A DNA stretch of 64,000 nt from contig OY969722.1 of the NCBI GenBank assembly GCA_963702165.1, forward strand, positions 1,798,001 to 1,862,000, read 5' to 3'. Origin of the DNA: Terrimesophilobacter sp963702165 (lineage in GTDB: Bacteria > Actinomycetota > Actinomycetes > Actinomycetales > Microbacteriaceae). The notes under the pieces were generated by a model that had not been told where the DNA came from, did no database searches, and saw only the letters and a list, made by a program, of their open reading frames with translations. Shown one piece after another: positions 10,148 through 17,927 of the stretch. A program made the translations under genes and the position numbers. Position 1 is the first letter of the stretch. Each line of letters opens with the position of its first letter.

Positions 10148-10257
10148 CTTCCCCGGAGGCTGCCTTCGAGCCACTTCACAGTCAGGTAACAGCGGCGGGC
10201 CTTAACTTCCGTTTGCGAGCATCGGTCGATCTCGCTTCGAGAGTTAGGGAGCCAGTG

Positions 10258-10470
10258 ATGTCAGAAACAAACCCCTCCGGCATGTCTGAGCAAGACCCGA
10301 AGCAGGACACTGGGATGGATGAAGGCGGCATGGACACCTCATCCGAGATGGATGAGGGCGCCGGCGCCGCGATGGGCGATGCCATGGGAGACGCGATGGG
10401 CGCCGGCAGCCCGGGCGGCATGGACGACATGGGAGACTCCGGCGTCGACGAAGAGGAGGACGAGGACTGA
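10258..10470 (+). CDS. Small Met/Asp/Gly-rich acidic protein
   Basis: 70 residues, very acidic and rich in Met, Gly and Asp, with repeated MGDAMGDAMGA and an all-acidic end (DEEEDED). There is no recognisable domain, signal or membrane segment; it is probably disordered. I place the start at ATG 10258 rather than an upstream in-frame start because the added residues look like leader DNA. Its stop overlaps the next start (TGATG), so the two acidic proteins are co-translated. Function unknown. Confidence 0.6.
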   Translation: MSETNPSGMSEQDPKQDTGMDEGGMDTSSEMDEGAGAAMGDAMGDAMGAGSPGGMDDMGDSGVDEEEDED

Positions 10471-10652
10471 TGTCCGACCCGAACACCTCACCCGGTCCAC
10501 GGGAAGAGGAGGACGAGAACTTCGACGACACGCTGGTCACGGATGAGCGCAGCGGCGCGGCGAACACCGACGAGGATGCTGCGGTCGGCGACGAGGTGGA
10601 CGACGACGAGGACCTCGGCGCCCGTGGGAACGAGCCGCTAGAGGGCATCTGA
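10470..10652 (+). CDS. Small acidic hypothetical protein
   Basis: 60 residues, dominated by Asp and Glu (PREEEDENFDDTL, EVDDDEDLG), no domain recognised, predicted disordered from composition. It starts one base inside the stop of the preceding acidic protein (TGATG), a typical coupled pair. The ending NEPLEGI is the only hydrophobic patch. Function unknown. Confidence 0.6.
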   Translation: MSDPNTSPGPREEEDENFDDTLVTDERSGAANTDEDAAVGDEVDDDEDLGARGNEPLEGI

Positions 10653-10830
10653 CTCCGGCGGTCGGGCTCCCGCCCGCGTATCGAGGCTCACCCGAAACCT
10701 CGATCCTTCGCGACGGGACGCCCGGCCGCCGGTTACACCCTTCCCGGCTCGTTGCGCGGGTGCATCTTCCATGCGCTGGTCCAATTTGACCCGCGCGAGG
10801 AAGTTCGACCCGCGCGAGCCGCGCTCCGAG
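10653..10830. other. Gene-free spacer with GACCCGCGC repeats
   Basis: No coding signal. It holds two copies of a TTNGACCCGCGCGAG unit (about 10786-10800 and 10804-10818). The same unit, TTCGACCCGCGC, recurs at about 48770-48800, so it is a separate minor repeat family. Confidence 0.5.
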
Positions 10831-11349
10831 TCACTCCCCCGGGTACCAGACCCTCGTGCCATCGACCCGTGCGAACGACGTCAGCGTGTTGGGCTTGAGC
10901 GCTGTCTCGCTCATGATGTCGAGCACCTCAACTCCCCGCACCAACAGCGCGTCTCCCACCAGCGATCGGTGGCAGCGCCAGGGCACCGCCTCAGCGCACA
11001 TGATCGCCACTGTCTGATTCTCGGCGAGCCCAACCAACCGGTCGACCGCTTCCGCGAACCCGGGCGTCTGCATGTAGTCGGCGTAGCCGCGAAACGACTG
11101 GTTGCGCCATCCGGTGTTGATGCTGTCCGGGGTCGGCTTGCGCAGTCCGCCGAGCTCTTTCATCCACTGGTAGTCGATGCCGGCATCCGGAAGGGCGGTC
11201 TGGAGCGCCTCCTGCCCGAACTGCGGATTGTGCCGCGAGCCGGGCACGGTGCGTACGTCGATCAGCCGTTCGATGCCGTTCGCGTGCAGCATCCGCACGA
11301 ATTCGTCGAACGGATGCGTGGAGTGCCCGATCGTGAACACGGTCGCCAT
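10831..11349 (-). CDS. DUF488 domain-containing protein
   Basis: 172-residue cytosolic protein of the DUF488 family. Diagnostic features are the start VFTIGHSTHPFDEFV, LIDVRTVPGSRHNPQF, and the Cys-rich end motif CAEAVPWRCHRSLV. The biochemical role of the family is not established. It is transcribed alone, convergent with the acidic gene pair. ATG at 11349 is chosen because homologous sequence begins there, although the frame stays open further upstream. Confidence 0.9.
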   Translation of the reverse strand: MATVFTIGHSTHPFDEFVRMLHANGIERLIDVRTVPGSRHNPQFGQEALQTALPDAGIDYQWMKELGGLRKPTPDSINTGWRNQSFRGYADYMQTPGFAEAVDRLVGLAENQTVAIMCAEAVPWRCHRSLVGDALLVRGVEVLDIMSETALKPNTLTSFARVDGTRVWYPGE

Positions 11350-11470
11350 GGCGCTCACGCTATCCGTCTTCGCTCCGCCAACTCTCAGGCAGTGACAAGC
11401 ACTCGACTCTATTGTGACGATTCCACGAGCACCCGCGCTCGGATGCTCCCACCCGAGTAAGGAGCCCGCT

Positions 11471-11995
11471 GTGACCCACAACACCGACTCGTCGCCGCAC
11501 GCCCGGTCGAAGCGCCCCAAGTCGCCGATTGCCGGACCATACGGGCACCCGTTTCACCCGCTGCTGGTGACCATCCCGATCGGAACCTGGGTGGCCAGCT
11601 TCATCTTCGACATCGCCGCACTGACCAGCGCCGAACCACATACGTTCGTGCGCGGCGCAGTTTGGCTGATCGGCATCGGCATCATCGGGGCGATCATCGC
11701 CGCGCTTTTCGGGTTCATGGACTTCCTCACACTTCAGCGAGGCACGAGGGCGTATCAGACGGCGCTGACCCACATGACGATCAACGTCATCGTGCTGGTG
11801 CTGTTCATCATCAACTGGTTTATTCGGCTCGACGACAACTACGAGGCGCTGAGCATCGTCGGGTTCGTGCTGACGATTGTTGCGCTGCTGGCGCTGTCGG
11901 TGTCCGGCTGGCTCGGCGGCATGCTCGCCTACCACTACGGCGTGCGGGTGGCGGATGAGAGCACTCAACGGGCGGACGGTTTCCAGAACCGCTGA
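11471..11995 (+). CDS. DUF2231 family integral membrane protein
   Basis: 174 residues with four predicted transmembrane helices: WVASFIFDIAALT, a GIGIIGAIIAALFGFMD helix, INVIVLVLFIINWF and the last around VGFVLTIVALLALSVSGWLGG. The N-terminus is hydrophilic, with the family signature PYGHPFHPLLVTIPIG. GTG 11471 is preferred over an upstream start because AAGGAG lies 7 nt before it and the family begins here. Transport or redox roles have been suggested for DUF2231 but are not established. Confidence 0.85.
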   Translation: MTHNTDSSPHARSKRPKSPIAGPYGHPFHPLLVTIPIGTWVASFIFDIAALTSAEPHTFVRGAVWLIGIGIIGAIIAALFGFMDFLTLQRGTRAYQTALTHMTINVIVLVLFIINWFIRLDDNYEALSIVGFVLTIVALLALSVSGWLGGMLAYHYGVRVADESTQRADGFQNR

Positions 11996-12469
11996 TCATC
12001 TCGCGGCACGCCGTCGCTCACGACGCTCGCGCTCAAGATCCTTCAACTCTCGCCTGCCCGCAACGAGGAGCTCTTGGATGTGAGCAAGTTGGTGACCTTC
12101 ACACTCAACGCACACCATTCCCCCGTAGACGATGCGGTCACGCAGCTGGCCAGCGAACCGCAGCTGCTCGATTCTTGTGAGGGTGTCGCTGAGCTTCCAG
12201 TCGTCGAGCAGGAAGGCAACGAGTCCCCACAGCACACTGGCAGCACCGACGATGCGGAGCACCGAGTAGCGGGGATCGAGAATCCGCTCGAGCATCAGCA
12301 CCGCATAGAGGTCTTCCGTGCCGTGGTCGTAGATGTCCGCGAGCAGGCACGAACCGAAGCGTTCGTGCACGGCGAGCATTCGCTTCCTCACTGCGTCTGA
12401 CTCTCCGTCGAGGCGCTCCGCGAAGAACGGGGTGAGTATGTCCAGGGCCGGTGGCGATTCGATTTCCAT
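11996..12469 (-). CDS. Hypothetical protein
   Basis: 157 residues from ATG 12469 (MEIESPPALDIL). Largely helical, with a hydrophobic stretch (LRIVGAASVLWGLVAFLLDDW) that could be one membrane-associated helix, a VCVECEGHQLAHI segment with two cysteines, and a strongly basic C-terminus (ERERRERRRAAR). Its stop directly abuts the stop of the DUF2231 gene on the other strand (tail to tail). No family recognised. Confidence 0.6.
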   Translation of the reverse strand: MEIESPPALDILTPFFAERLDGESDAVRKRMLAVHERFGSCLLADIYDHGTEDLYAVLMLERILDPRYSVLRIVGAASVLWGLVAFLLDDWKLSDTLTRIEQLRFAGQLRDRIVYGGMVCVECEGHQLAHIQELLVAGRRELKDLERERRERRRAAR

Positions 12470-12643
12470 GCGGCGACTGTCCGCCGGGCATCCGACATTC
12501 CCGGTCTCCGGCGACTTGGCCTGTGGACCCTTCCCAGCGGCACTTCGCTGTGAGGGAGACACCGGCAGCCTCTGGCATCGGCTCGGTCCGAGTGACACGC
12601 TTGAACTCAGCAGTCATCCGACCCGAGCGATCGCGAGACAAAA

Positions 12644-13039
12644 ATGAACCGACCCGTCCACTTCGAAATCCACGCCGACGATGTCGAGCGCGCCGTCAAC
12701 TTCTACCGGGACACCCTCGGCTGGTCGTTCGAGGACTGGAGCGGGACCGCCGGTGTCGCGTACTTCGGTGCGATCACCGGCGAGGACGGCACCCCGGGCA
12801 TCAACGGCGCGATCATGCGGAGGCAGGGCGGCGGCCTCGGCCCGGGCGCGCCGGTGAACGGCGCGGTGATCACGATGGAGTGTGAGGACTACGACTCGGT
12901 CAGCGAGAAGATCCTCGCAGCCGGCGGCCAGGTCGCGCTGCCCAAGCAGGCGATCCCCGGCATGGCCTGGCAGGGGTACTTCCTCGACACAGAGGGGAAC
13001 GTCTTCGGGCTGCACCAACCCGACACTGAGGCCAAGTAG
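12644..13039 (+). CDS. VOC family (glyoxalase/bleomycin-resistance fold) protein
   Basis: 131-residue single-domain vicinal oxygen chelate protein: the first beta-alpha unit is VHFEIHADDVERAVNFYRDT and the second half ends GYFLDTEGNVFGLHQPD. His and Glu residues at the usual metal positions are present (HFEIH, DTEGN). Proteins of this size are often annotated glyoxalase-like, but substrate cannot be inferred. It is monocistronic. Confidence 0.88.
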   Translation: MNRPVHFEIHADDVERAVNFYRDTLGWSFEDWSGTAGVAYFGAITGEDGTPGINGAIMRRQGGGLGPGAPVNGAVITMECEDYDSVSEKILAAGGQVALPKQAIPGMAWQGYFLDTEGNVFGLHQPDTEAK

Positions 13040-13045
13040 CTCGCG

Positions 13046-13867
13046 TCAGCCGCGGCCGCGGAACTCGTCCATTGAGCGGTACACCCCGAACCACTTGCCG
13101 CCGATGGTGTCCCAGGCTCGGGTCGGCAGGATGCCGCGCAGCAACTTGGACAGGTTCACCGACCACGGCAGGTACAGCAGCGGCCTGCCGGCGAGCATCG
13201 CCCGCCAGGCCCGATCGACCGCAAATTCCGGCTTCATGATCGGCGTCAGCACCGGGCCGCGCGCGCCGGCGAACATGCCCGTGTCGATGTAGCTCGGCGC
13301 GAAGGTCGTCACCTTCACGTGGCGATGCCCGGCCTTCACCAGCTCGAGCCTCACCGAGTCGCTCCAGCCGATGATCGCCCACTTGGATCCGGCGTAGACC
13401 GCCATCCGCGGATTCGACAGCGTCCCCGCCGCCGACGCCACGTTCAGGATGCGCGCCTCGCGCCCACGCTCGATCATCCCCGGCAGAAATGCGCGCGTCA
13501 CCTGCATCGGCGCGAGCGCGTTGATCGACATGGTGAACTCGGTGTCGCGTTGCGGATCCTGCTCCCAGAACCAGCCGGAACGCACGACGCCTGCGTTGTT
13601 GACGATGATGTCTGGATGCGCGTCACGGGCCGCTAACTCGACAGCGGCCTGCTCGATCTGGTCGAGCTTCGAGACGTCGATGACCTGCTCGATGACGGTG
13701 ATGCCGGATGCGGCGAGTAACGCACGGGTCTCGGCGAGGGCATCCGGGTTGATGTCCCAGAGGATGACGGTCGCGGCACCTTCGCTCGCCGCCCGCTGCG
13801 CATACAGCCGCCCCATGCCCATACCTGCGCCGGTGATGAGCACGGTCTGACCTGCGGCGGTCTTCAT
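13046..13867 (-). CDS. SDR family NAD(P)-dependent oxidoreductase
   Basis: 273-residue classical short-chain dehydrogenase/reductase. Seen: cofactor motif LITGAGMGMGRLYAQRA, acidic residue after strand 2 (LWDIN, favouring NAD), NNAGV, the catalytic Ser in NVASAAG and the YAGSKWA Tyr/Lys pair. The C-terminal part (LLYLPWSVNLSKLLRGILP) is a hydrophobic tail often seen in membrane-associated SDRs of lipid or steroid metabolism. Convergent with the VOC gene. Confidence 0.9.
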   Translation of the reverse strand: MKTAAGQTVLITGAGMGMGRLYAQRAASEGAATVILWDINPDALAETRALLAASGITVIEQVIDVSKLDQIEQAAVELAARDAHPDIIVNNAGVVRSGWFWEQDPQRDTEFTMSINALAPMQVTRAFLPGMIERGREARILNVASAAGTLSNPRMAVYAGSKWAIIGWSDSVRLELVKAGHRHVKVTTFAPSYIDTGMFAGARGPVLTPIMKPEFAVDRAWRAMLAGRPLLYLPWSVNLSKLLRGILPTRAWDTIGGKWFGVYRSMDEFRGRG

Positions 13868-13886
13868 GCGTTGAGGCTAGCGGTAA

Positions 13887-14252
13887 TCAGCGGATCAACC
13901 GCACGCGCGGATGCCGCTCCCACTGACCGTCGGCCGTCAGTGCGGTGCCATCCAACCTTTCGGCGAGGGCCAGGCACAGGCGATCGGCCAGCGACAGCCC
14001 CGCGCCACGCCGCCAGTCGGCGGCCGCCCGCTCAGCGTCCTCCACGGACACCGGTTCAACGCGTAACTCAAAGCTGGTGAGCAATGCACGAGCGAGCTGC
14101 CAGTCCGCGCCGGCTGCGATCACCTTCTGGGCGACTTCAGACCAGTTGGCGGCACCGCAACTGCCGCCGGCCTCAAGAGCGACGCGGACAACGTCGTGCC
14201 CCGGTTCGCCGCGGAGGTAGGCGAGGAGCGCGGATGCATCGAATACGTTCAC
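13887..14252 (-). CDS. vapC: PIN-domain toxin (VapC family)
   Basis: 121-residue PIN ribonuclease fold. The first acidic residue is in MNVFDASALLAYLRGEPG, the middle Glu in ANWSEVAQKV, and the C-terminal acidic cluster in LSLADRLCLALAE with LTADGQW. It overlaps the antitoxin gene by 4 nt (ATGA), the usual vapBC order. VapC toxins cleave RNA when released from the antitoxin; the target here is unknown. Confidence 0.9.
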   Translation of the reverse strand: MNVFDASALLAYLRGEPGHDVVRVALEAGGSCGAANWSEVAQKVIAAGADWQLARALLTSFELRVEPVSVEDAERAAADWRRGAGLSLADRLCLALAERLDGTALTADGQWERHPRVRLIR

Positions 14253-14494
14253 GACTCGTCTTCGGCTGCTGCCGCACGACGTCGTTCCTCGATGAGTTCC
14301 TTGACGACGTCCTTGCCTGCGAGCTGGTCCCGAACCAGCTTCTCCAGTTCGTCCTGCTCAGTCAGGACGACACCGTGTTCGGTCTCAATGGCGACCAAGG
14401 TGGTGCCTTCCGTCCAGTTGCGGCGTTGGCGGAGACCAGCCGGAAGCACCAGCCGGCCACGATCTCCCACACGCATTGCCGACGTCCCACTCAT
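14249..14494 (-). CDS. vapB: AbrB/MazE-type antitoxin (VapB)
   Basis: 81-residue antitoxin with an N-terminal SpoVT/AbrB swapped-hairpin DNA-binding domain (MRVGDRGRLVLPAGLRQ) and a charged helical toxin-binding tail. Its ATG at 14494 overlaps the stop of the response regulator by 4 nt and its own stop overlaps vapC, so kinase, regulator, antitoxin and toxin form one coupled run. A later internal Met (codon 7) could also be the start. Confidence 0.88.
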   Translation of the reverse strand: MSGTSAMRVGDRGRLVLPAGLRQRRNWTEGTTLVAIETEHGVVLTEQDELEKLVRDQLAGKDVVKELIEERRRAAAAEDES

Positions 14495-15184
14495 TGCCGA
14501 AACTTACCACTTGTGGTTGGAAGTGAACCGCCGCGCGAGCGCACCAGCCCGCACTCGTAGGCGAGCACGACGGCTTGCACCCGATCGCGCAGTCCGAGCT
14601 TCGCCAGAATGCGCGTCACGTGGGTCTTCACGGTCGCCTCGCCCATGTACAGCTCCGCGCCGATCTCGGCATTGGACAGCCCACGCGCAAGCTCCGCGAA
14701 CACCTCCAGCTCCCGTGCGGTGAGACCCTCGAGCACGGGCGGCACACCGTCCGGCGGCGGGCGCTTCCTTCACATACGCCTCCACCAGCCGCCGGGTGAC
14801 GGATGGCGCGAACAGCAACTCCCCGCCGTGGCAGGCGCGGATCGCCTCGGCGAGTTCCCGCGGCGGCGTGGTCTTGAGCAGGAACCCGCTGGCCCCCGCC
14901 TTCAGCGCACCGAACACGTACTCGTCCAGGTCGAACATGGTGAGCATCAGCACCCTGGCCGCGGGCCGCGCCTCACGCACCAGCCGGACGCCCTCGATGC
15001 CGTCGGTGCCGGGCATCTGCACGTCCATCAGCACAAGGTCGGCCCCGGATGCCGCTGCCTCCCGCGCCGCGCTTGCCCCGTCGGCCGCCTCGCCGACCAC
15101 CACAATGTCCGGCTCGAGCTCGAGAATTGCACGGAGTCCGCCGCGAATCAGATCCTGATCGTCGGCGATCACCACCCGGATCAC
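14491..15184 (-). CDS. Response regulator, NarL/LuxR family, frameshifted
   Basis: Two-component response regulator, ~230 residues. The REC domain has DD near the start (VVIADDQDLIRGG), the phospho-acceptor Asp in LVLMDVQMPGTDG and Lys in FLLKTTPPREL. The LuxR helix-turn-helix (LTARELEVFAELARGLSNAE) lies in another frame after a shift near 14755. The GTG start at 15184 overlaps the kinase stop (GTGA). The C-terminal tail is extended (RSRGGSLPTTSGKFRQ) and its stop lies in the vapB start. Confidence 0.87.
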
Positions 15185-17025
15185 GCCTGCACCTCTTTCA
15201 TCGCATCGAGTGCGAACACGGGCAACGACGCCCGCACTCGGAACCCACCACCGGGCGGCGAACCGAACGAGAAGGCCCCGCCCCGCGCCTGAACCCGCTC
15301 CGCGAGACCGGTCAAGCCGAATCCTCCGCCCACGCCATCGACCTCCTGCCCCACACCGGCGTTCACCACCACCACCTCGACCTCGCCAGCGCCCGCGCTC
15401 ACGCGCACCTCCACCGCCGCACCCGGCGCGTGCCGCACCGCGTTCGTCAATGCCTCCTGCACCACCCGGTACACGGTCGGCTCGAGCGCCGTCGGCACCG
15501 GCGCTAACTCGGCCGACACCGCGACCCCGGCCGCCGCCATCCGCTTCACCAGCGCATCGACGGACTCGCTCCCCGACCGCGCCAACCCCGGTGAGCCGAT
15601 CGCACCGGCCTCGAGCACGTCGAACAGCACCGCCAGCTCGCCGCGGGCCTGCGCCGCGGTCGACTCGACGGTCTGCAGGGCGCGGCGCGCGGCATCCGGA
15701 TCCGTCGCCCGAAGCGCCAGCGCTGCGGACGCCTGCAGCACCATCACCCCGACCGCGTGGCTGGTGACATCGTGCAGCTCGCGCGCGATGCGAAGCCGCT
15801 CCGTGCGCACAGCGTTGTCGACCCGTGAGTCGATGTCCGCCTGGGCCGCCGCCGCGCGGGCCTCCGCGTGCCGCGCCGTGCGATCGCGCAGCGTCCACTC
15901 GTATCCTGCGAAGGCGGGCATCCCGAACACGGCAAGCATCATCGGCACGTTCTCGACGGTGTCATGGGCGGTGAACCAGGCGAGGGTCACACCGACCAGC
16001 GCAAGCAGCCCGGCGAGCTGGGGCCACCGACCGCTCGCGCCCGAGGTCCAGGCGAGGAGACCGAAGGTGATCAGCACAGCGCCGCCAACCCCGACCATGA
16101 GCGGCGTTCCGGCCACAGCAATGAGTCCGACCACGACCGCGGCCGCAACCACTGAGACAACCGGACGTTCCCGGCGCCCGACCAGAACGAGCGGCAGGGC
16201 GAGGAGCAGGGTCCAGCCGAGCGGGCTCAATTCAGGAGCTGCCAACTGCCCATCCAGGATCGCGATGAGGACGGCCGCCGCCGCCACGCACCCGTCGACA
16301 ACCAGGGCGCGACCACGCCGTGGAGGCCCAGAAGCCACCCCTTCCGGCTCCGCCCTCAACAACCCGAGCAGCCAACGCAACTCGGACACAGCGGCGCGAC
16401 CGCGATCCGCGATGGCCGCAATAGCGGATTCCTCGAGCGACACACGCGCCGCCACGGCGCCGGCACCCATCGCCTCCACTGAACTGCGGATGACGGCGAG
16501 CGCCTCCCCTCCGATGCGCGCCCGCTCGTCGGCAACGACGCGCGCCGCGAGTCGGGCTGCGTCGGCTCGCTCAAGCTCGGATGCCCGGGCGAGCGCGGCA
16601 TGCGCCGATTCGCTACGACGCCGCACCAACCACCCGAACGCGACGGTGCCGCCGAGGACGAGTGCCGCGAAGATCAGGGTCGCCACACTGAACACGGTCG
16701 CCACGAACGCGGCGGTGAAAACAGCGACGGTGACAAGGGCGAGCACCGGGCGGGCATGCCGACCGAGTGAGTAGGTGGCCACGAGCGCGGCCGCAAGCCC
16801 GGCCGGGTTCTCGCTTGGCACCCCCACGACAACCGAAGCGACGACCTGCACCGCGGCGATCAGCAGCGCACTCAGCACCGGCGTAAGGCGCGCGAACAGC
16901 AAGACGCCGGCCGTGGCTGCCGCAAACGCCGGTGCCCATCCGGTGACCTGCCACAACAGCGCGCCGACCCACAACCCGCACCCGAGCGCGACAACCCAGT
17001 CGCTCATACGCAGTCGGAAGGCCAT
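15181..17025 (-). CDS. Sensor histidine kinase (DesK/NarL-partner type) with duplicated membrane and dimerisation modules
   Basis: 614-residue kinase with an unusual layout. Residues ~1-135 hold about five transmembrane helices; ~150-230 resemble a HisKA_3 dimerisation helix pair but the ELHD phospho-site is replaced (DERARIGGEALAVI); ~245-385 are a second membrane block; ~405-470 are a canonical HisKA_3 with the phospho-His in RIARELHDVTSHAVGV; the end is a HATPase_c domain (VQEALTNAVRHAPG, GGGFGLTGLAERV). It looks like an internal duplication in which the first copy lost its histidine and ATPase. The stimulus is unknown. It is operonic with the response regulator and vapBC. Confidence 0.88.
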   Translation of the reverse strand: MAFRLRMSDWVVALGCGLWVGALLWQVTGWAPAFAAATAGVLLFARLTPVLSALLIAAVQVVASVVVGVPSENPAGLAAALVATYSLGRHARPVLALVTVAVFTAAFVATVFSVATLIFAALVLGGTVAFGWLVRRRSESAHAALARASELERADAARLAARVVADERARIGGEALAVIRSSVEAMGAGAVAARVSLEESAIAAIADRGRAAVSELRWLLGLLRAEPEGVASGPPRRGRALVVDGCVAAAAVLIAILDGQLAAPELSPLGWTLLLALPLVLVGRRERPVVSVVAAAVVVGLIAVAGTPLMVGVGGAVLITFGLLAWTSGASGRWPQLAGLLALVGVTLAWFTAHDTVENVPMMLAVFGMPAFAGYEWTLRDRTARHAEARAAAAQADIDSRVDNAVRTERLRIARELHDVTSHAVGVMVLQASAALALRATDPDAARRALQTVESTAAQARGELAVLFDVLEAGAIGSPGLARSGSESVDALVKRMAAAGVAVSAELAPVPTALEPTVYRVVQEALTNAVRHAPGAAVEVRVSAGAGEVEVVVVNAGVGQEVDGVGGGFGLTGLAERVQARGGAFSFGSPPGGGFRVRASLPVFALDAMKEVQA

Positions 17026-17217
17026 GGGGTCAGGCTAGCGACGCGCGGCGACGGCGCACGTCCACCTCAAGTCGGATGCGGAGTCACCAGTTGGGCGATC
17101 AAGCAGTCGACCCTTGGTGGAGGAGGGGTGTGCGCCGCGCCGGATGCCGTGGGGCCGCCCCGCGGAGGAGGCTTTCCAGCATCCGGCGCACATCGCGCCA
17201 TATAGAGAGGAACGCAC

Positions 17218-17835
17218 ATGAAAGCTCTGCCCATCGCCGCGCTCGTCGGCGCGACTGTCATGTCGACCATCGCCCTGTCCGACGCCATCTGGGTCGGGAA
17301 CCTGCCCGGCACGCAATCGCCGTTGACAAGTGGCCCCGACTTCGTCTTGCGCCTGGTCGACCTCGGCCACGCGATCCCCTACCTGCTCCTCGCCGCTGTG
17401 CTCATCCAGGCCGGTCCTCGCATCGACGCCGGACGGATGTTCGTGTCCATCGTGCGCTGGGCGCTCGTCGCCGGTTTCGGGTTCTTCGGGATCGCATCCG
17501 TCTGGGGCGTCATCACCGGCGCCGTTTCGGAGGGCGTGATGGAGATGATCTTCAATATCGCGTTCTTCGCGACGTTCATCCTGCCGGTCATCCTCGGCTT
17601 CGCACTCATCCGCCGCCGTGAGCTGCGCGTCCCGGTGGTCTTGCTGATCTCACCGGTCGTGCTGCTGCCGCTGACATTGTTGCTCTCGTCGTTCTCGAGC
17701 TGGGCGCACCCGGCCTACCTCGAGACGGCGATCAACTTCGGTGTGGCGCTGCTGTGCTTGGCCATCGCGTGGCCGGCGGATGCGCAGGGCAGGCTGTCGG
17801 ATGCGTCGCGCCAGACGGAGCCTGCGGCCGCCTAA
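17218..17835 (+). CDS. Integral membrane protein of unknown function
   Basis: 205 residues, about six predicted transmembrane helices (first MKALPIAALVGATVMSTIAL, later RWALVAGFGFFGIASVWGVI and VPVVLLISPVVLLPLTLLL). The RBS GAGAGGAA lies 8 nt upstream of ATG 17218. The C-terminus is short, polar and Ala-rich. The size resembles small DUF-type membrane proteins of actinobacteria but I do not recognise a family. A strong hairpin follows its stop. Confidence 0.65.
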   Translation: MKALPIAALVGATVMSTIALSDAIWVGNLPGTQSPLTSGPDFVLRLVDLGHAIPYLLLAAVLIQAGPRIDAGRMFVSIVRWALVAGFGFFGIASVWGVITGAVSEGVMEMIFNIAFFATFILPVILGFALIRRRELRVPVVLLISPVVLLPLTLLLSSFSSWAHPAYLETAINFGVALLCLAIAWPADAQGRLSDASRQTEPAAA

Positions 17836-17844
17836 TCGGCTGCG

Positions 17845-17915
17845 GCCCCCGCGAACTGAGGCAAATCCGGTGTGTGGCCGGGTTGGACCCAGCATTTGCC
17901 GCAGTTCGCGGGGGC
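17845..17915. terminator. Large hairpin between convergent genes, probable bidirectional terminator
   Basis: Arms GCCCCCGCGAACTGAGGCAAAT and ATTTGCCGCAGTTCGCGGGGGC form a 22-bp stem with one mismatch and a ~27-nt loop, between the membrane protein gene and the convergent NADH dehydrogenase gene. There is no T-run, so it may instead be a dispersed hairpin element. Confidence 0.6.
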
Positions 17916-17927
17916 AGTACTCACTAC

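Noticed and set aside
10213..10470. Upstream start for the first acidic protein
   Set aside because: The extra N-terminal residues overlap leader DNA; ATG 10258 fits better.
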